A stretch of DNA of 64,000 nucleotides, from the NCBI RefSeq assembly GCF_013410655.1, contig NZ_JACCFP010000001.1:186001-250000 (forward strand). The letters run 5' to 3'. Positions 27,185 through 35,258 of this stretch are shown piece by piece. The DNA comes from Nocardioides thalensis. GTDB lineage: Bacteria > Actinomycetota > Actinomycetes > Propionibacteriales > Nocardioidaceae. The stretch's first letter is position 1; every line of letters begins with the position of its first letter. A program made the position numbers and the translations under genes. The notes beneath the pieces are model-generated. The model was not told the origin of the DNA. It did no database searches and was given only the letters and a program-made list of their open reading frames with translations.

Positions 27185-27877
27185 CTAGGTCCAGGCGAGC
27201 TCGGCGAGCGACCGGATCCGCCGTACGCCTGCGACGTCGGCCGGCCGCCGGTCGTAGCGCCCGTAGCGGTCGACGAGCACGCCCGCCAGCCCGGCGTCGG
27301 TCGCGCCGCGGACGTCGTGTCGCAGCGAGTCGCCCACCATCACGCACCGCTCCGGCGCGACCCCGATGGCCTCGCAGGCGGCGTGGAACGCGCGCGCGTC
27401 GGGCTTCGCCGCGGCCAGCGACGACGACGCCACCACGGGCACGCCGTAAGACCCGAGGCCGGTCCTGCGGACCTTCGTCTCCTGCACCGACTGCTCGCCG
27501 TTGGTCAGGATGCCGACCGGCAGCCCGGCGGCGAGGGCGGACTCGAGCGCCGCGGCCGCGTCGGCGAACGCCGACCAGGCTGCGCGATAGAAGCCGAGGT
27601 AGCCGGCGAAGGTGTCGTCGGCGACCGCGTCACGGGCGAGGTCCTGCTGCGGGAAGAACGCCCGGATCCGGGCGCGGCGGTGCTCGACGTGGCTGATCTC
27701 GCCGCGCTGGAACCGCTCGTGGTGGAGCGTCTCGAGCGCGAACCAGCGGTCGACCTGCTCCTCGATCTCGCCGTCGAGGCCGAGCGAGGCCAGCCAGGCG
27801 CGCACCCCCCGCTCGGCGGCGCTGCGGTGGTCGAACAGCGTGCCGTCGAGGTCGAACAGCACGCCCCCGGTCACCAT
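27185..27877 (-). CDS. HAD family hydrolase
   Basis: The 230 residues show HAD motif I GVLFDLDGTLFDHR, a helical cap (about 18-95), motif II VGILTNGEQ, motif III Lys in LAAAKPDARAFH, and motif IV VMVGDSLRHDVRGATDAG. This is the YjjG/phosphoglycolate-phosphatase-like group, and the substrate is unknown. ATG 27877 is preceded by GAGACT 6 nt upstream, a weak leaderless signal. A longer open frame to 29182 is shadow sequence of the acuC gene. Confidence 0.85.
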   Translation of the reverse strand: MVTGGVLFDLDGTLFDHRSAAERGVRAWLASLGLDGEIEEQVDRWFALETLHHERFQRGEISHVEHRRARIRAFFPQQDLARDAVADDTFAGYLGFYRAAWSAFADAAAALESALAAGLPVGILTNGEQSVQETKVRRTGLGSYGVPVVASSSLAAAKPDARAFHAACEAIGVAPERCVMVGDSLRHDVRGATDAGLAGVLVDRYGRYDRRPADVAGVRRIRSLAELAWT

Positions 27878-27952
27878 GACGACAGTCTCGCAGCGACCGC
27901 CGACAACACAGGCACCGCCGTCGGCCGGCCGGACACCGGTAGCGTCGGTAGC

Positions 27953-29143
27953 GTGATCGCGTGCACAGGGCCGTCCACGGTCGTCTTCGACCCGACCCTG
28001 ACGGAGTACGACTTCGGGCCCGATCACCCGATGACGCCGGTGCGGGTCGACCTGACCATGCGGCTCGCGACGGAGCTCGGCGTCGTCGGCGCCGGCGGGC
28101 TGGTCACCGTGGCCGCGCCGATGGCCTCCGACGACCTGCTGGCCACCGTCCACGAGCCCGAGCTGATCGACGCCGTCCAGCGGATGAGCGCGAAGCCCGG
28201 GCCGGGGGAGGAGCTGCGCGGCCTCGGCACCGACGACAACCCGGTGTTCGCCGGGATGCATCACGCCTCCGCGCACATCGTGGGCGCGAGCGTCGAGGCG
28301 TTCCGCCAGGTGTGGACCGGCGACAGCCTGCACAGCGCCAACATCACCGGCGGCCTGCACCACGCCATGCCCGACCGGGCCAGCGGCTTCTGCATCTACA
28401 ACGACGTCGCGGTCGGCATCCGGTGGCTGCTCGACCAGGGCGCGGAGCGGGTGGCGTACGTCGACGTGGACGTGCACCACGGCGACGGGGTCGAGCGCAT
28501 CTTCTGGGACGACCCGCGCGTGCTCACGATCTCCTTGCACGAGACCGGGCAGTTCCTGTTCCCGGGCACCGGGTTCCCCGCCGACACGGGCGGGCCCGAC
28601 GCCGCCGGGAGTGCGGTCAACGTGGCCCTGCCGCCCGGTACGAGCGACTCCGGTTGGCTGCGCGCCTTCCACGCCGTCGTGCCGCCTCTGGTGCGCGAGT
28701 TCGCGCCCGACGTCCTCGTCACCCAGCACGGGTGCGACTCCCACGCCGACGACCCGCTCGCCCACCTGATGCTCAGCGTCGACGGCCAGCGCGAGGCCTA
28801 CCTCGAGCTGCACGACCTCGCCCACGAGGCCGCGGGCGGCCGCTGGGTCGCGACCGGGGGCGGCGGCTACGCGGTCACCTCGGTCGTGCCGCGCGCCTGG
28901 ACCCACCTCCTCGCCGCGGTCGCGGGCAGCCCGGTCGCCCTCGGGCAGCCGGTGCCCGAGGCGTGGCGCGAGCACGTCAGGTCGCGGTTCGGCGGTACGC
29001 CGCCGCGTCGGATGACCGACGAGCGCCCCGTCGGCTACCGGCGCTGGGAGGACGGCTACGACCCGGAGGCGTGGCTGGACCGGGCGATCAACGAGACCAG
29101 GATGGCCGTGTTCCCCCTCCACGGGCTCGATCCGCTGCCCTGA
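27953..29143 (+). CDS. acuC: AcuC-type protein deacetylase
   Basis: The 396 residues are a class I histone-deacetylase-fold zinc hydrolase: TEYDFGPDHPMTPVRVDLT, the NITGGLHHAMPDRASGFCIYND active-site block, VDVDVHHGDGVERIF (Zn ligands), LHETGQFLFPGTG, and TQHGCDSHADDPLAHL. AcuC removes acetyl groups from proteins such as acetyl-CoA synthetase. GTG 27953 follows TAGCGT (27940-27945) by 7 nt. The upstream frame to 27101 is antisense to the HAD gene. The neighbours give no acetoin context. Confidence 0.92.
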   Translation: MIACTGPSTVVFDPTLTEYDFGPDHPMTPVRVDLTMRLATELGVVGAGGLVTVAAPMASDDLLATVHEPELIDAVQRMSAKPGPGEELRGLGTDDNPVFAGMHHASAHIVGASVEAFRQVWTGDSLHSANITGGLHHAMPDRASGFCIYNDVAVGIRWLLDQGAERVAYVDVDVHHGDGVERIFWDDPRVLTISLHETGQFLFPGTGFPADTGGPDAAGSAVNVALPPGTSDSGWLRAFHAVVPPLVREFAPDVLVTQHGCDSHADDPLAHLMLSVDGQREAYLELHDLAHEAAGGRWVATGGGGYAVTSVVPRAWTHLLAAVAGSPVALGQPVPEAWREHVRSRFGGTPPRRMTDERPVGYRRWEDGYDPEAWLDRAINETRMAVFPLHGLDPLP

Positions 29144-29195
29144 CGCCGCCATGAGCGCGCCGTGACTGAGGCGTAGCGTCAAGACGACACGCCGT

Positions 29196-29220
29196 ATTCA
29201 CAGAAGTTCCTCTGGTGAAT
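29196..29220 (+). promoter_or_regulatory. Imperfect palindrome ATTCACAGA..TCTgGTGAAT upstream of the bldC-like gene
   Basis: Nine paired bases (29196-29204 with 29211-29220, one bulged G) surround AGTTCC. A related GTGAACGCTGATTCAC lies at 29571-29586 before the bS22 gene, again next to GGTTCCTCT. This is a candidate operator of unknown regulator. TAGCGT at 29174-29179 may be the -10 box. Confidence 0.35.
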
Positions 29221-29322
29221 CTCTTCCCCATGAGTCACATCTGGCCCTATTCTCACGCCCAGGGCATCCGCCATTCACTGCTGGGGAAGGCGGTGACGGG
29301 TGCGCGGAAAGTGTGGTTGACC

Positions 29323-29538
29323 ATGGCTCCCTCGTCGCGCGAGCGCTCCGAGTCGCTTCCGGACCCCAAGTTCCTGACCATCGCCGAGGTCGCGTCCATG
29401 ATGCGCGTCTCGAAGATGACCGTCTACCGCCTGGTGCACGGCGGCGAGCTGCCCGCCGTCCGCGTGGGCCGCTCGTTCCGCGTGACCGAGGACGACGTCA
29501 ACGACTACCTGCGCAAGAGCTTCTTCAACGCCGGCTGA
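29323..29538 (+). CDS. BldC/excisionase-like helix-turn-helix protein
   Basis: The 71 residues contain one MerR-type winged helix: PDPKFLTIAEVASMMRVSKMTVYRLVHGGELPAVRVGRSFRVTEDDVNDYLRK, truncated here only by the protein's natural small size. It matches the conserved actinobacterial single-domain BldC-like/excisionase proteins that sit beside the bS22 gene. ATG 29323 is the family-length start; in-frame ATGs further up (29215, 29230) add a non-conserved tail. It probably acts as a DNA-binding regulator. Its target is unknown. Confidence 0.78.
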   Translation: MAPSSRERSESLPDPKFLTIAEVASMMRVSKMTVYRLVHGGELPAVRVGRSFRVTEDDVNDYLRKSFFNAG

Positions 29539-29606
29539 TCGACTGCCGGAGGTGGGAGGTTCCTCTCATCGTGAACGCTGATTCACCGGGGCCTCGCCTG
29601 CCCGGA

Positions 29607-29612
29607 TAGGCT
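29607..29612 (+). promoter_or_regulatory. -10 hexamer of the bS22 gene
   Basis: TAGGCT follows a palindromic GTGAACGCTGATTCAC (29571-29586). It leaves a leader of about 65 nt with a Shine-Dalgarno site. Confidence 0.4.
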
Positions 29613-29683
29613 GTGCCGGTCACCCGTCCACCGTGGGCGGGACCAGCACGACCGCCGGCATCCGGCATATCGAGAGGTTACAC

Positions 29684-29785
29684 GTGGGTTCTGTCATCAA
29701 GAAGCGGCGCAAGCGCATGGCCAAGAAGAAGCACCGCAAGCTTCTGAAGAAGACGCGGGTGCAGCGCCGCAAGCTCGGCAAGTGA
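29684..29785 (+). CDS. 30S ribosomal protein bS22 (AURKAIP1/COX24 domain)
   Basis: The 33-residue, strongly basic peptide starts [20 protein letters not shown] and ends QRRKLGK. It matches the small mycobacterial/actinobacterial protein found in the 30S subunit near the decoding centre. GTG 29684 has GAGAGG (29672-29677) 6 nt upstream. Its place after the BldC-like gene and before the epimerase is the conserved actinobacterial order. It is short enough to be missed by ordinary gene finders. Confidence 0.93.
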   Translation: MGSVIKKRRKRMAKKKHRKLLKKTRVQRRKLGK

Positions 29786-29815
29786 CCGACGCCAGGTCCT
29801 GACAGGCTCCTCGGG

Positions 29816-30886
29816 ATGGCGGACGGTCGCACGGTCCTCGTGACCGGGGTCTCCCGTGACCTCGGTCGGACCTTCGCGCGCACCCTCGCCGCCGATCCTT
29901 CCGTCGACCGCGTCGTCGGCGTCGACGCCGTGCCGCCGCGCGGCGACATCGGCGACGTCACCTTCGTGCGCGCCGACATCCGCAACCCGGTGATCGCCAA
30001 GATCATCGACCGCGAGGACGTCGACACCGTCGTCCACATGAGCGTCATCGCGACGCCCGGCTCCGCGGGAGCACGGGGCACGATGAAGGAGCTCAACGTC
30101 ATCGGCACCATGCAGCTGCTCGCTGCGTGCCAGAAGTCGCCGCGCGTGCGCAAGCTCGTGGTGAAGTCGACGACCACCGTCTACGGCTCCAGCAGCCGCG
30201 ATCCCGCGATGTTCACCGAGGACATGGAGCCGCGGCGCGCGGCCCGCTCGGGCTACGCCAAGGACGTCGCCGAGGTCGAGGGCTACGTGCGCGGCTTCGC
30301 GCGCCGGCGCCCCGACGTGGTCGTCACCATGCTCCGCTGCGCCAACGTGATCGGTCCCCGGGTCGTGAGCCCGCTGACGTCGTACTTCCGGATGCCGGTC
30401 ATCCCGACCGTGCTCGGCTTCGACCCGCGGCTCCAGTTCCTGCACGAGCACGACCTCAACCGCGCCCTGCGCCACGCCGTGCTCGAGGAGAGTCACGGCA
30501 CGTTCAACGTCGCCGGTGACGGCATCATGCCGCTCTCGCAGGCGCTGCGCCGCCTCCAGCGGCCCGGCGTCCCCCTGCCGTCGATCGCGTTCGGCGGCCT
30601 CGGGTCGGCGCTGCGGTCGGCCCGCCTGGCCGACCTGTCGCCCGAGCTGATCTCGTTCCTCACCTTCGGGCGCGGGGTCGACACCACGCGGATGCGCACC
30701 GAGCTCGGTTTCGAGCCCCAGTACTCCACCGCCGAGGCGTTCTGCGAGTTCGCCAGCACGCTCACGCCGACCGGCGGCCACGCCGTCCGCATGCTCGACA
30801 GTGTCGCCGAGCGACTCCCCGAGCCGGAGGAGGCGCCGCTGCCCGGCGCACCCCGGCTGAGCATCGCAGGAGGCACCGATGGGTGA
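29816..30886 (+). CDS. NAD-dependent epimerase/dehydratase family protein (SDR)
   Basis: The 356-residue extended SDR has a nucleotide-binding loop VLVTGVSRDLGRTFARTLAAD, in place of the usual GxxGxxG, and SGYAKDVAEVEGYVRGFARR (YxxxK). The substrate half ends with LGFEPQYSTAEAFCEFA. It lies where mycobacteria carry galE2. It overlaps the acyltransferase gene by 8 bp, so the two are coupled. A role in envelope sugar or lipid-linked nucleotide metabolism is likely, and the substrate is not known. The glycine motif is GVSRDLG, so NAD(P) binding may be altered. Confidence 0.8.
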   Translation: MADGRTVLVTGVSRDLGRTFARTLAADPSVDRVVGVDAVPPRGDIGDVTFVRADIRNPVIAKIIDREDVDTVVHMSVIATPGSAGARGTMKELNVIGTMQLLAACQKSPRVRKLVVKSTTTVYGSSSRDPAMFTEDMEPRRAARSGYAKDVAEVEGYVRGFARRRPDVVVTMLRCANVIGPRVVSPLTSYFRMPVIPTVLGFDPRLQFLHEHDLNRALRHAVLEESHGTFNVAGDGIMPLSQALRRLQRPGVPLPSIAFGGLGSALRSARLADLSPELISFLTFGRGVDTTRMRTELGFEPQYSTAEAFCEFASTLTPTGGHAVRMLDSVAERLPEPEEAPLPGAPRLSIAGGTDG

Positions 30887-32075
30887 GCCCGAAGGCGCAC
30901 AGATCATCCCGCTCGGCACGCGCGGTCGCCCCGGCCGCGGCACCGGCACGCGGCCGTCGGCCGCCGCCCGCGGCCTCGCGCCCCAGTCCCGGAAGGCCGC
31001 GCAGAAGCCGGCTGCCGACGTCGAGGGCACGGTCGTCGAGCCGTCGGAGGGCGTGGCGCCCGACGAGAGCACGGGCCGTGACACCTCGGAGGCCCGGCCC
31101 GGCGCGGAGACCGACGCGCCGGCCGCGGCCGGCGCGACCGACCCGCCGGCGATCCAGGTCTCCGACCGCGAGCCGAAGGGCGGGATCCCCGTCGGCGACC
31201 TGCTGATGGCCTTCCAGAGCGCCAGCCGTGAGATCTTCGGAGCCGACTGGGAGCCGCAGCTCGCCCGCTTCCTCGCGTTCCTGCGCCGGCGCCTCACCGG
31301 CGACTACGTCGTCGACGAGTACGGCTTCGACCGCGAGATCACCGAGCGGTTCTTCATGGCGGCGGTGCGGCCGATCGCGCAGAAGTGGTTCCGGATCGAG
31401 GTCCGCGGCGCGGAGAACATCCCGGCCGAGGGAGGTGCGCTGGTGGTCTCCAACCACTCGGGCACGATCCCGGTCGACGGGCTGATGACGATGGTGTCGA
31501 TCCACGACCACGTCGGGCGTCACCTGCGGCCGCTCGGGGCCGACCTGGTGTTCAAGATGCCCGTCGTGGGCGCGGTCGCCCGCAAGGGTGGCGCGACGCT
31601 GGCGTGCAGCGAGGACGCCGAGCGGATGCTCCGTGACGGCGAGCTCGTCGGCGTGTGGCCGGAGGGCTTCAAGGGCATCGGCAAGCCGTTCTCCGAGCGC
31701 TACAAGCTCCAGCGGTTCGGGCGCGGCGGCTTCGTCTCGGCCGCGATCCGCACCGGGGTGCCGATCGTCCCGCTGTCGGTGGTCGGCGCGGAGGAGATCT
31801 ATCCCCTCGTCGGCAACGTGCCGTCGCTCGCGCGACTGCTCGGGATCCCCTACATCCCGATCACGCCGCTCTTCCCGCTGCTCGGCCCGCTCGGCCTGGT
31901 GCCGCTCCCGTCGAAGTGGTACCTGGAGTTCGGCGAGCCGATCCGCACCGACGAGTACGACGCCGGCGCCGCCGACGACCCGATGCTGGTGTTCAACGTG
32001 ACCGACCAGGTGCGGGAGACGATCCAGCAGACCCTCTACACGCTGCTGCGCGAGCGGACGTCGGTCTTCCGCTGA
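30879..32075 (+). CDS. PlsC-family acyltransferase
   Basis: The 398 residues open with about 115 disordered, Ala/Glu/Pro-rich residues. The glycerol-phosphate acyltransferase domain follows, with block I VVSNHSGTIPVDGLM (NHxxxxxD), VFKMPVVGAVARKGG, block III VGVWPEGFKGIGKPF and block IV FVSAAIRTGVPIVPLSVVG. It probably acylates lysophospholipid or a related glycerolipid at the membrane. AGGAGG at 30868-30873 is 5 nt from the ATG. It is coupled to the SDR gene. Confidence 0.85.
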   Translation: MGEPEGAQIIPLGTRGRPGRGTGTRPSAAARGLAPQSRKAAQKPAADVEGTVVEPSEGVAPDESTGRDTSEARPGAETDAPAAAGATDPPAIQVSDREPKGGIPVGDLLMAFQSASREIFGADWEPQLARFLAFLRRRLTGDYVVDEYGFDREITERFFMAAVRPIAQKWFRIEVRGAENIPAEGGALVVSNHSGTIPVDGLMTMVSIHDHVGRHLRPLGADLVFKMPVVGAVARKGGATLACSEDAERMLRDGELVGVWPEGFKGIGKPFSERYKLQRFGRGGFVSAAIRTGVPIVPLSVVGAEEIYPLVGNVPSLARLLGIPYIPITPLFPLLGPLGLVPLPSKWYLEFGEPIRTDEYDAGAADDPMLVFNVTDQVRETIQQTLYTLLRERTSVFR

Positions 32076-32096
32076 CCGCGGGTCGAGCGGCCTGAC

Positions 32097-32113
32097 GAGC
32101 GCGCCACGCGCTC
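32097..32113. terminator. Hairpin between two convergent genes
   Basis: Perfect 7-bp arms GAGCGCG/CGCGCTC with loop CCA lie in the 51-bp gap after the acyltransferase and before the anti-sigma gene end. A partial outer pairing may add to it. It is likely a bidirectional terminator. Confidence 0.55.
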
Positions 32114-32126
32114 GGTCCGGCAGGGC

Positions 32127-33299
32127 TCAGTTGCCGCCGAGCAGTCCGCCGAGCAGGCCGCCGACTCCGTCGACGACGTCGCCGACGAGGCCCTTGTCGT
32201 CCTCGGTGTCGTCGGGCTTCTTGCCGCCGTCCTTGTCGCCGCCGAGCAGGCCGTCGGTGATGTCGCCGATCGGGTCGTCGTCGGGCAGGTCGGTCGGGTC
32301 GTCGGCGTCGGGGAGGACCGTGTCCTCCTCGGTCGGCTGCTGCCTGCCACCGTTGTCGGAGCCGACGTTCTTGCGCGGCTCGTCGCGCCGCTGCTGCTGC
32401 GGCGGCTGCTGCTGGGCGGCGAGCTCGGCCGCCGCTGCGTCCTCGCTCACGCCGCTGAGGATGTCGGTGAGCGCGCGCGTGGCGAACTCGGGCAGGTCGG
32501 TGACCGTGCCGCCCTCGCAGGTCGGGCAGACCTGCTGCGCCGCACTGTCGACCTGGCGCACGGTCTGCGCGGCGGTGATCAGCGCCGGCCGGATCTCGTC
32601 GGGCAGGCGGTCGCCGAGGTCGGTGAGCTGGCCCATGCTCTCGTCGGCGAACGTGCGCACGTCCTGGAGCGACTTCTCGTCGCCGCTGGTCTCGAACTCG
32701 TCGATGGCCAGGGACGTCGCCTGGTTGGTCTGCTCGCTGAAGTCCTGGAGCGTCGAGGAGATCTCGTCGGCGACGTCGCCGTCGCGCTCGCTGAGCGCTT
32801 CGACCTCGACGAGCCGCTGCTGCGCGTGGGCGAGCAGGGTCTCGGCCTTGGCGGCCTCGTCGGACTGGAGGTTGGTCTGTGCGTTCTCGATGGCCCGCTT
32901 CATCGGGTAGAGCACGTCACCCGGCAGCGCGGCCTGCGAGGCCATCGCCATCGAGCCGGTGGCGGCGACCACGGCGAAGCCGCCCAGCAGGGTGGCGAGG
33001 CGACGCTCGTTGCGGCCGCGGGTCTGGGCCGGAGTGAGGCGGGCGACGAGCGCATCGTCGACGGGCCGGCGGGTGGCCGCCTGGACCGGCTGGGCGGCCG
33101 CCTCGGCGACCAGGCGCTCACGCAGGTCGGCGACGAACTCCGGGCGGGCGGTGACCTCGGGCACGGACCGCAGCGCACCGACGATCTCCAGCAGGTCGTC
33201 GAACGCGGGGTCGGCCGCGGGGCCCTTGCCGTCCCGGGCGCGGGACAGCTGGGCATCGAACTCGTCGGCGCGCCGACGGCTCACAAACCCGCCCGTCAT
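32127..33299 (-). CDS. rsbN: RsbN-like anti-sigma factor, DUF5667 domain
   Basis: About 390 residues: a cytoplasmic N-terminal part (1-100) with SRRRADEFDAQLSRARDG, one membrane helix near 101-120 (LATLLGGFAVVAATGSMAMA), an extracytoplasmic DUF5667 region (LPGDVLYPMKRAIENAQTNLQ.. coiled helices), and a Gln/Asp-rich C-terminal tail. The placement directly downstream of a BldN-like sigma gene matches Streptomyces RsbN, the membrane anti-sigma of BldN. ATG 33299 is the likely start. A CGTAAC-N17-CGTTGA promoter lies in the 115-bp gap upstream. Confidence 0.72.
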   Translation of the reverse strand: MTGGFVSRRRADEFDAQLSRARDGKGPAADPAFDDLLEIVGALRSVPEVTARPEFVADLRERLVAEAAAQPVQAATRRPVDDALVARLTPAQTRGRNERRLATLLGGFAVVAATGSMAMASQAALPGDVLYPMKRAIENAQTNLQSDEAAKAETLLAHAQQRLVEVEALSERDGDVADEISSTLQDFSEQTNQATSLAIDEFETSGDEKSLQDVRTFADESMGQLTDLGDRLPDEIRPALITAAQTVRQVDSAAQQVCPTCEGGTVTDLPEFATRALTDILSGVSEDAAAAELAAQQQPPQQQRRDEPRKNVGSDNGGRQQPTEEDTVLPDADDPTDLPDDDPIGDITDGLLGGDKDGGKKPDDTEDDKGLVGDVVDGVGGLLGGLLGGN

Positions 33300-33339
33300 G
33301 ATTCCCGTCCCTGCTGTCGTGGTCCATCGATGTGATCGT

Positions 33340-33368
33340 TCAACGAGGCCCGGCCCGTGCAAGTTACG
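33340..33368 (-). promoter_or_regulatory. BldN-type promoter of the anti-sigma gene
   Basis: On the minus strand CGTAAC (33368-33363) and CGTTGA (33345-33340) are 17 bp apart, 34-41 nt before the ATG. This is the hexamer pair reported for Streptomyces BldN promoters (from memory; spacing there about 16). A second site with the same spacing lies at 44709-44737. Confidence 0.65.
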
Positions 33369-33414
33369 AACTTTGCCGTGTGATCGGTGATACGTGGAAC
33401 GGTGCGCCGGATGC

Positions 33415-34203
33415 TCATCGCAGGCCCTCCGGCATCAGCTTGGCCAGGTTGCGCACGCCGCGCAGCTGGAGCTGCTTGATCGCACCGTCGCTGCGACCCA
33501 GGGAGGCGGCCGTCTCGGCGATGCTCATCCCCTGGAGGAAGCGCATCACGAGGCAGTCGCGCTGCTCGTTGGGCAGCTTGGTCAGCGCGTCGAGGAGGAT
33601 CTCGTTGGTGAGCGACTGGAGCACCGCGTTCTCGGGGCCCTCGGTGGCGTCGTCGTGCTGGCCCATGTCCTCGGTGGTCAGCTCGAGGCGGGTGCGGCCG
33701 GCCTTGAAGTGGTCGGTCGCGAGGTTGCGCGCGATCGTCATCAGCCAGGCGCCGAAGTCCTTGCCCTGCCAGCGGAACGACGAGATGTTGCGCAGCGCCC
33801 GGAAGAACGTCTCGGAGGTCAGGTCCTCGGCGATCACGCTCGAGCGCGTGCGGTAGTAGAGGAACCGGTAGACCGACGACTGGTAATGGTCGTAGAGCAT
33901 CCCGAACGCCTCGGCGTCGCCCTGCCGGGCGAGCTCGACCAGGCCGATCAGGCGCTCGCGCTCCTCGGGCGAGTCCTCCGAGGACGTCGCGAGCGGCGCG
34001 TCGCCGTACGGGCGCTGTCCCTCGGTGTCGAAGCTGTCGTCGACCTCGGTCAGCAGCCAGTGGCCGGGCGGCGTGGCGCCGGAGCCGGCACCACCGGTCG
34101 CGATCGCGAGCGGGGCCGGCGCGAAGGGGTCGCTGAGGAGGGACGCGACAGCGTCGCGAAGGGCATCGAACCCTCGCGCGACTTGCTCCCTCTCCCAGGT
34201 CAT
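33415..34203 (-). CDS. bldN: BldN-like ECF sigma factor with N-terminal extension
   Basis: The 262 residues hold an unusual N-terminal extension of about 93 residues (Pro/Gly/Asp-rich). Sigma region 2 follows at about 94-160 (ARQGDAEAFGMLYDHYQSSVYRFLYYRTRSSVIAEDLTSETFFRALRNI), then region 4 at about 200-255 (LPNEQRDCLVMRFLQGMSIAETAASLGRSDGAIKQLQLRGVRNLA). Streptomyces BldN also carries a pro-sequence of roughly this size that is removed. The gene neighbourhood and the anti-sigma partner agree. ATG 34203 follows TTCACA-N17-TAGGAT (minus strand, 34263-34235). Confidence 0.78.
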   Translation of the reverse strand: MTWEREQVARGFDALRDAVASLLSDPFAPAPLAIATGGAGSGATPPGHWLLTEVDDSFDTEGQRPYGDAPLATSSEDSPEERERLIGLVELARQGDAEAFGMLYDHYQSSVYRFLYYRTRSSVIAEDLTSETFFRALRNISSFRWQGKDFGAWLMTIARNLATDHFKAGRTRLELTTEDMGQHDDATEGPENAVLQSLTNEILLDALTKLPNEQRDCLVMRFLQGMSIAETAASLGRSDGAIKQLQLRGVRNLAKLMPEGLR

Positions 34204-34234
34204 GGAGTGACCCCCCTTTGCTCCCCCGCACGGC

Positions 34235-34263
34235 ATCCTAGGCGGGATCTCGCGCGTTGTGAA
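34235..34263 (-). promoter_or_regulatory. Vegetative-type promoter of the sigma gene
   Basis: TTCACA (34263-34258) and TAGGAT (34240-34235) on the minus strand are spaced by 17 bp, so the sigma gene appears to be read by the housekeeping sigma. TTGTTCACAA overlaps the -35 box and could bind a regulator. Confidence 0.5.
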
Positions 34264-34302
34264 CAAAACGGGAGAACCCGTCTACTGACGGGTAGCCAAG
34301 CC

Positions 34303-35205
34303 TCAGACGCCGAGGCGGCCTCCCAGCCGCCGGCGCAGCTGCCGCTTGGCCACCAGCCCCGCGACCGCCGCGCCCGACGCCGCGGAGCCGAGCACGAGCC
34401 CGGCCCGCGCGGCCTTCCGGCCGGTGCGGTAGTCGCGGATCCGCCAGCCGTGCTCGCGGGCGTGCGCCCGCAGCTTCGCGTCCGGGTTGATCGCGCACGG
34501 GTCGCCGACGAGGCTGAGCATCGGCAGGTCGTTGGCGGAGTCGGAGTACGCCGAGCAGCGGGCGAGGTCGAGTCCCTCGCGCTCGGCGAGCGCCTTGACC
34601 GCCTCGGCCTTCGCCGGGCCGTGCAGCATGTCGCCGACCAGCCGGCCCGTGTAGACGCCGTCGACGTGCTCGGCGACGGTGCCCAAGGCGCCGGTCAGGC
34701 CCAGGCGCCGCGCGATCAGGGTGGCGATCTCGATCGGGGCCGCGGTGACGAGCCACACCCGCTGGCCCTCGTCGAGGTGCATCTGGGCGAGGGCTCGGGT
34801 GCCGGGCCAGATCCGGTGGGCCATCGCCTCGTCGAAGATCTCCTCGCCGATCTCCTCCAGCTCGGCGACCGTGTGCCCGGCGATGAACGCGAGCGCCGAG
34901 TTGCGGGCCTCGGCGACGTGCTCGGGGTCCTCGACCCCGGCGATCCGGAAGTAGGCCTGCTTGTAGGCGGCGCCGACGATGTCCTTGGTGGTGAAGAACT
35001 TCCGGCGGTAGAGCCCGCGGGCGAGGTGGAAGATGCTCGCGCCCTGCATCACCGTGTTGTCCACGTCGAAGAACGCCGCGGCCGTGGGGTCGGACGGGTG
35101 GTCCAGCGCGGACTCGACCTCGGCCACGGCAGCCGCGGCCTCGCCGGCCAGCGTGGAGCGCTGCTTGAGGTTGAGCCGGCGACTCCGGTCCGATGGCGCG
35201 GCCAT
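34303..35205 (-). CDS. HAD-IB family phosphatase, SerB1-like
   Basis: The 300 residues show HAD motif [18 protein letters not shown], a helical cap with [19 protein letters not shown], motif [14 protein letters not shown], and motif [27 protein letters not shown]-terminal basic/hydrophobic helix (about 265-290, [21 protein letters not shown]) may anchor it. It resembles the mycobacterial SerB1 gene near hemA and CicA-like phosphatases; serine synthesis is not shown by context. ATG 35205 is 6 nt after TAGGGT on this strand. Confidence 0.8.
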   Translation of the reverse strand: MAAPSDRSRRLNLKQRSTLAGEAAAAVAEVESALDHPSDPTAAAFFDVDNTVMQGASIFHLARGLYRRKFFTTKDIVGAAYKQAYFRIAGVEDPEHVAEARNSALAFIAGHTVAELEEIGEEIFDEAMAHRIWPGTRALAQMHLDEGQRVWLVTAAPIEIATLIARRLGLTGALGTVAEHVDGVYTGRLVGDMLHGPAKAEAVKALAEREGLDLARCSAYSDSANDLPMLSLVGDPCAINPDAKLRAHAREHGWRIRDYRTGRKAARAGLVLGSAASGAAVAGLVAKRQLRRRLGGRLGV

Positions 35206-35211
35206 GAGGTC

Positions 35212-35251
35212 ACCCTAGTGCGCCACCTCCCCCAGGCGCGCGGCCTAGGAT
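35212..35251. promoter_or_regulatory. Divergent leaderless promoters
   Basis: TAGGGT (minus, 35217-35212) serves the phosphatase gene at 6 nt. TAGGAT (plus, 35246-35251) serves the acyl-CoA synthetase at 7 nt. Both lie in a 53-bp gap, so their upstream promoter parts overlap. Confidence 0.6.
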
Positions 35252-35258
35252 CGCTCCT

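Noticed and set aside
27185..29182. 665-codon minus-strand frame that includes the HAD gene
   Set aside because: The part above 27877 is antisense to acuC and has no HAD content. The HAD protein starts at 27877.
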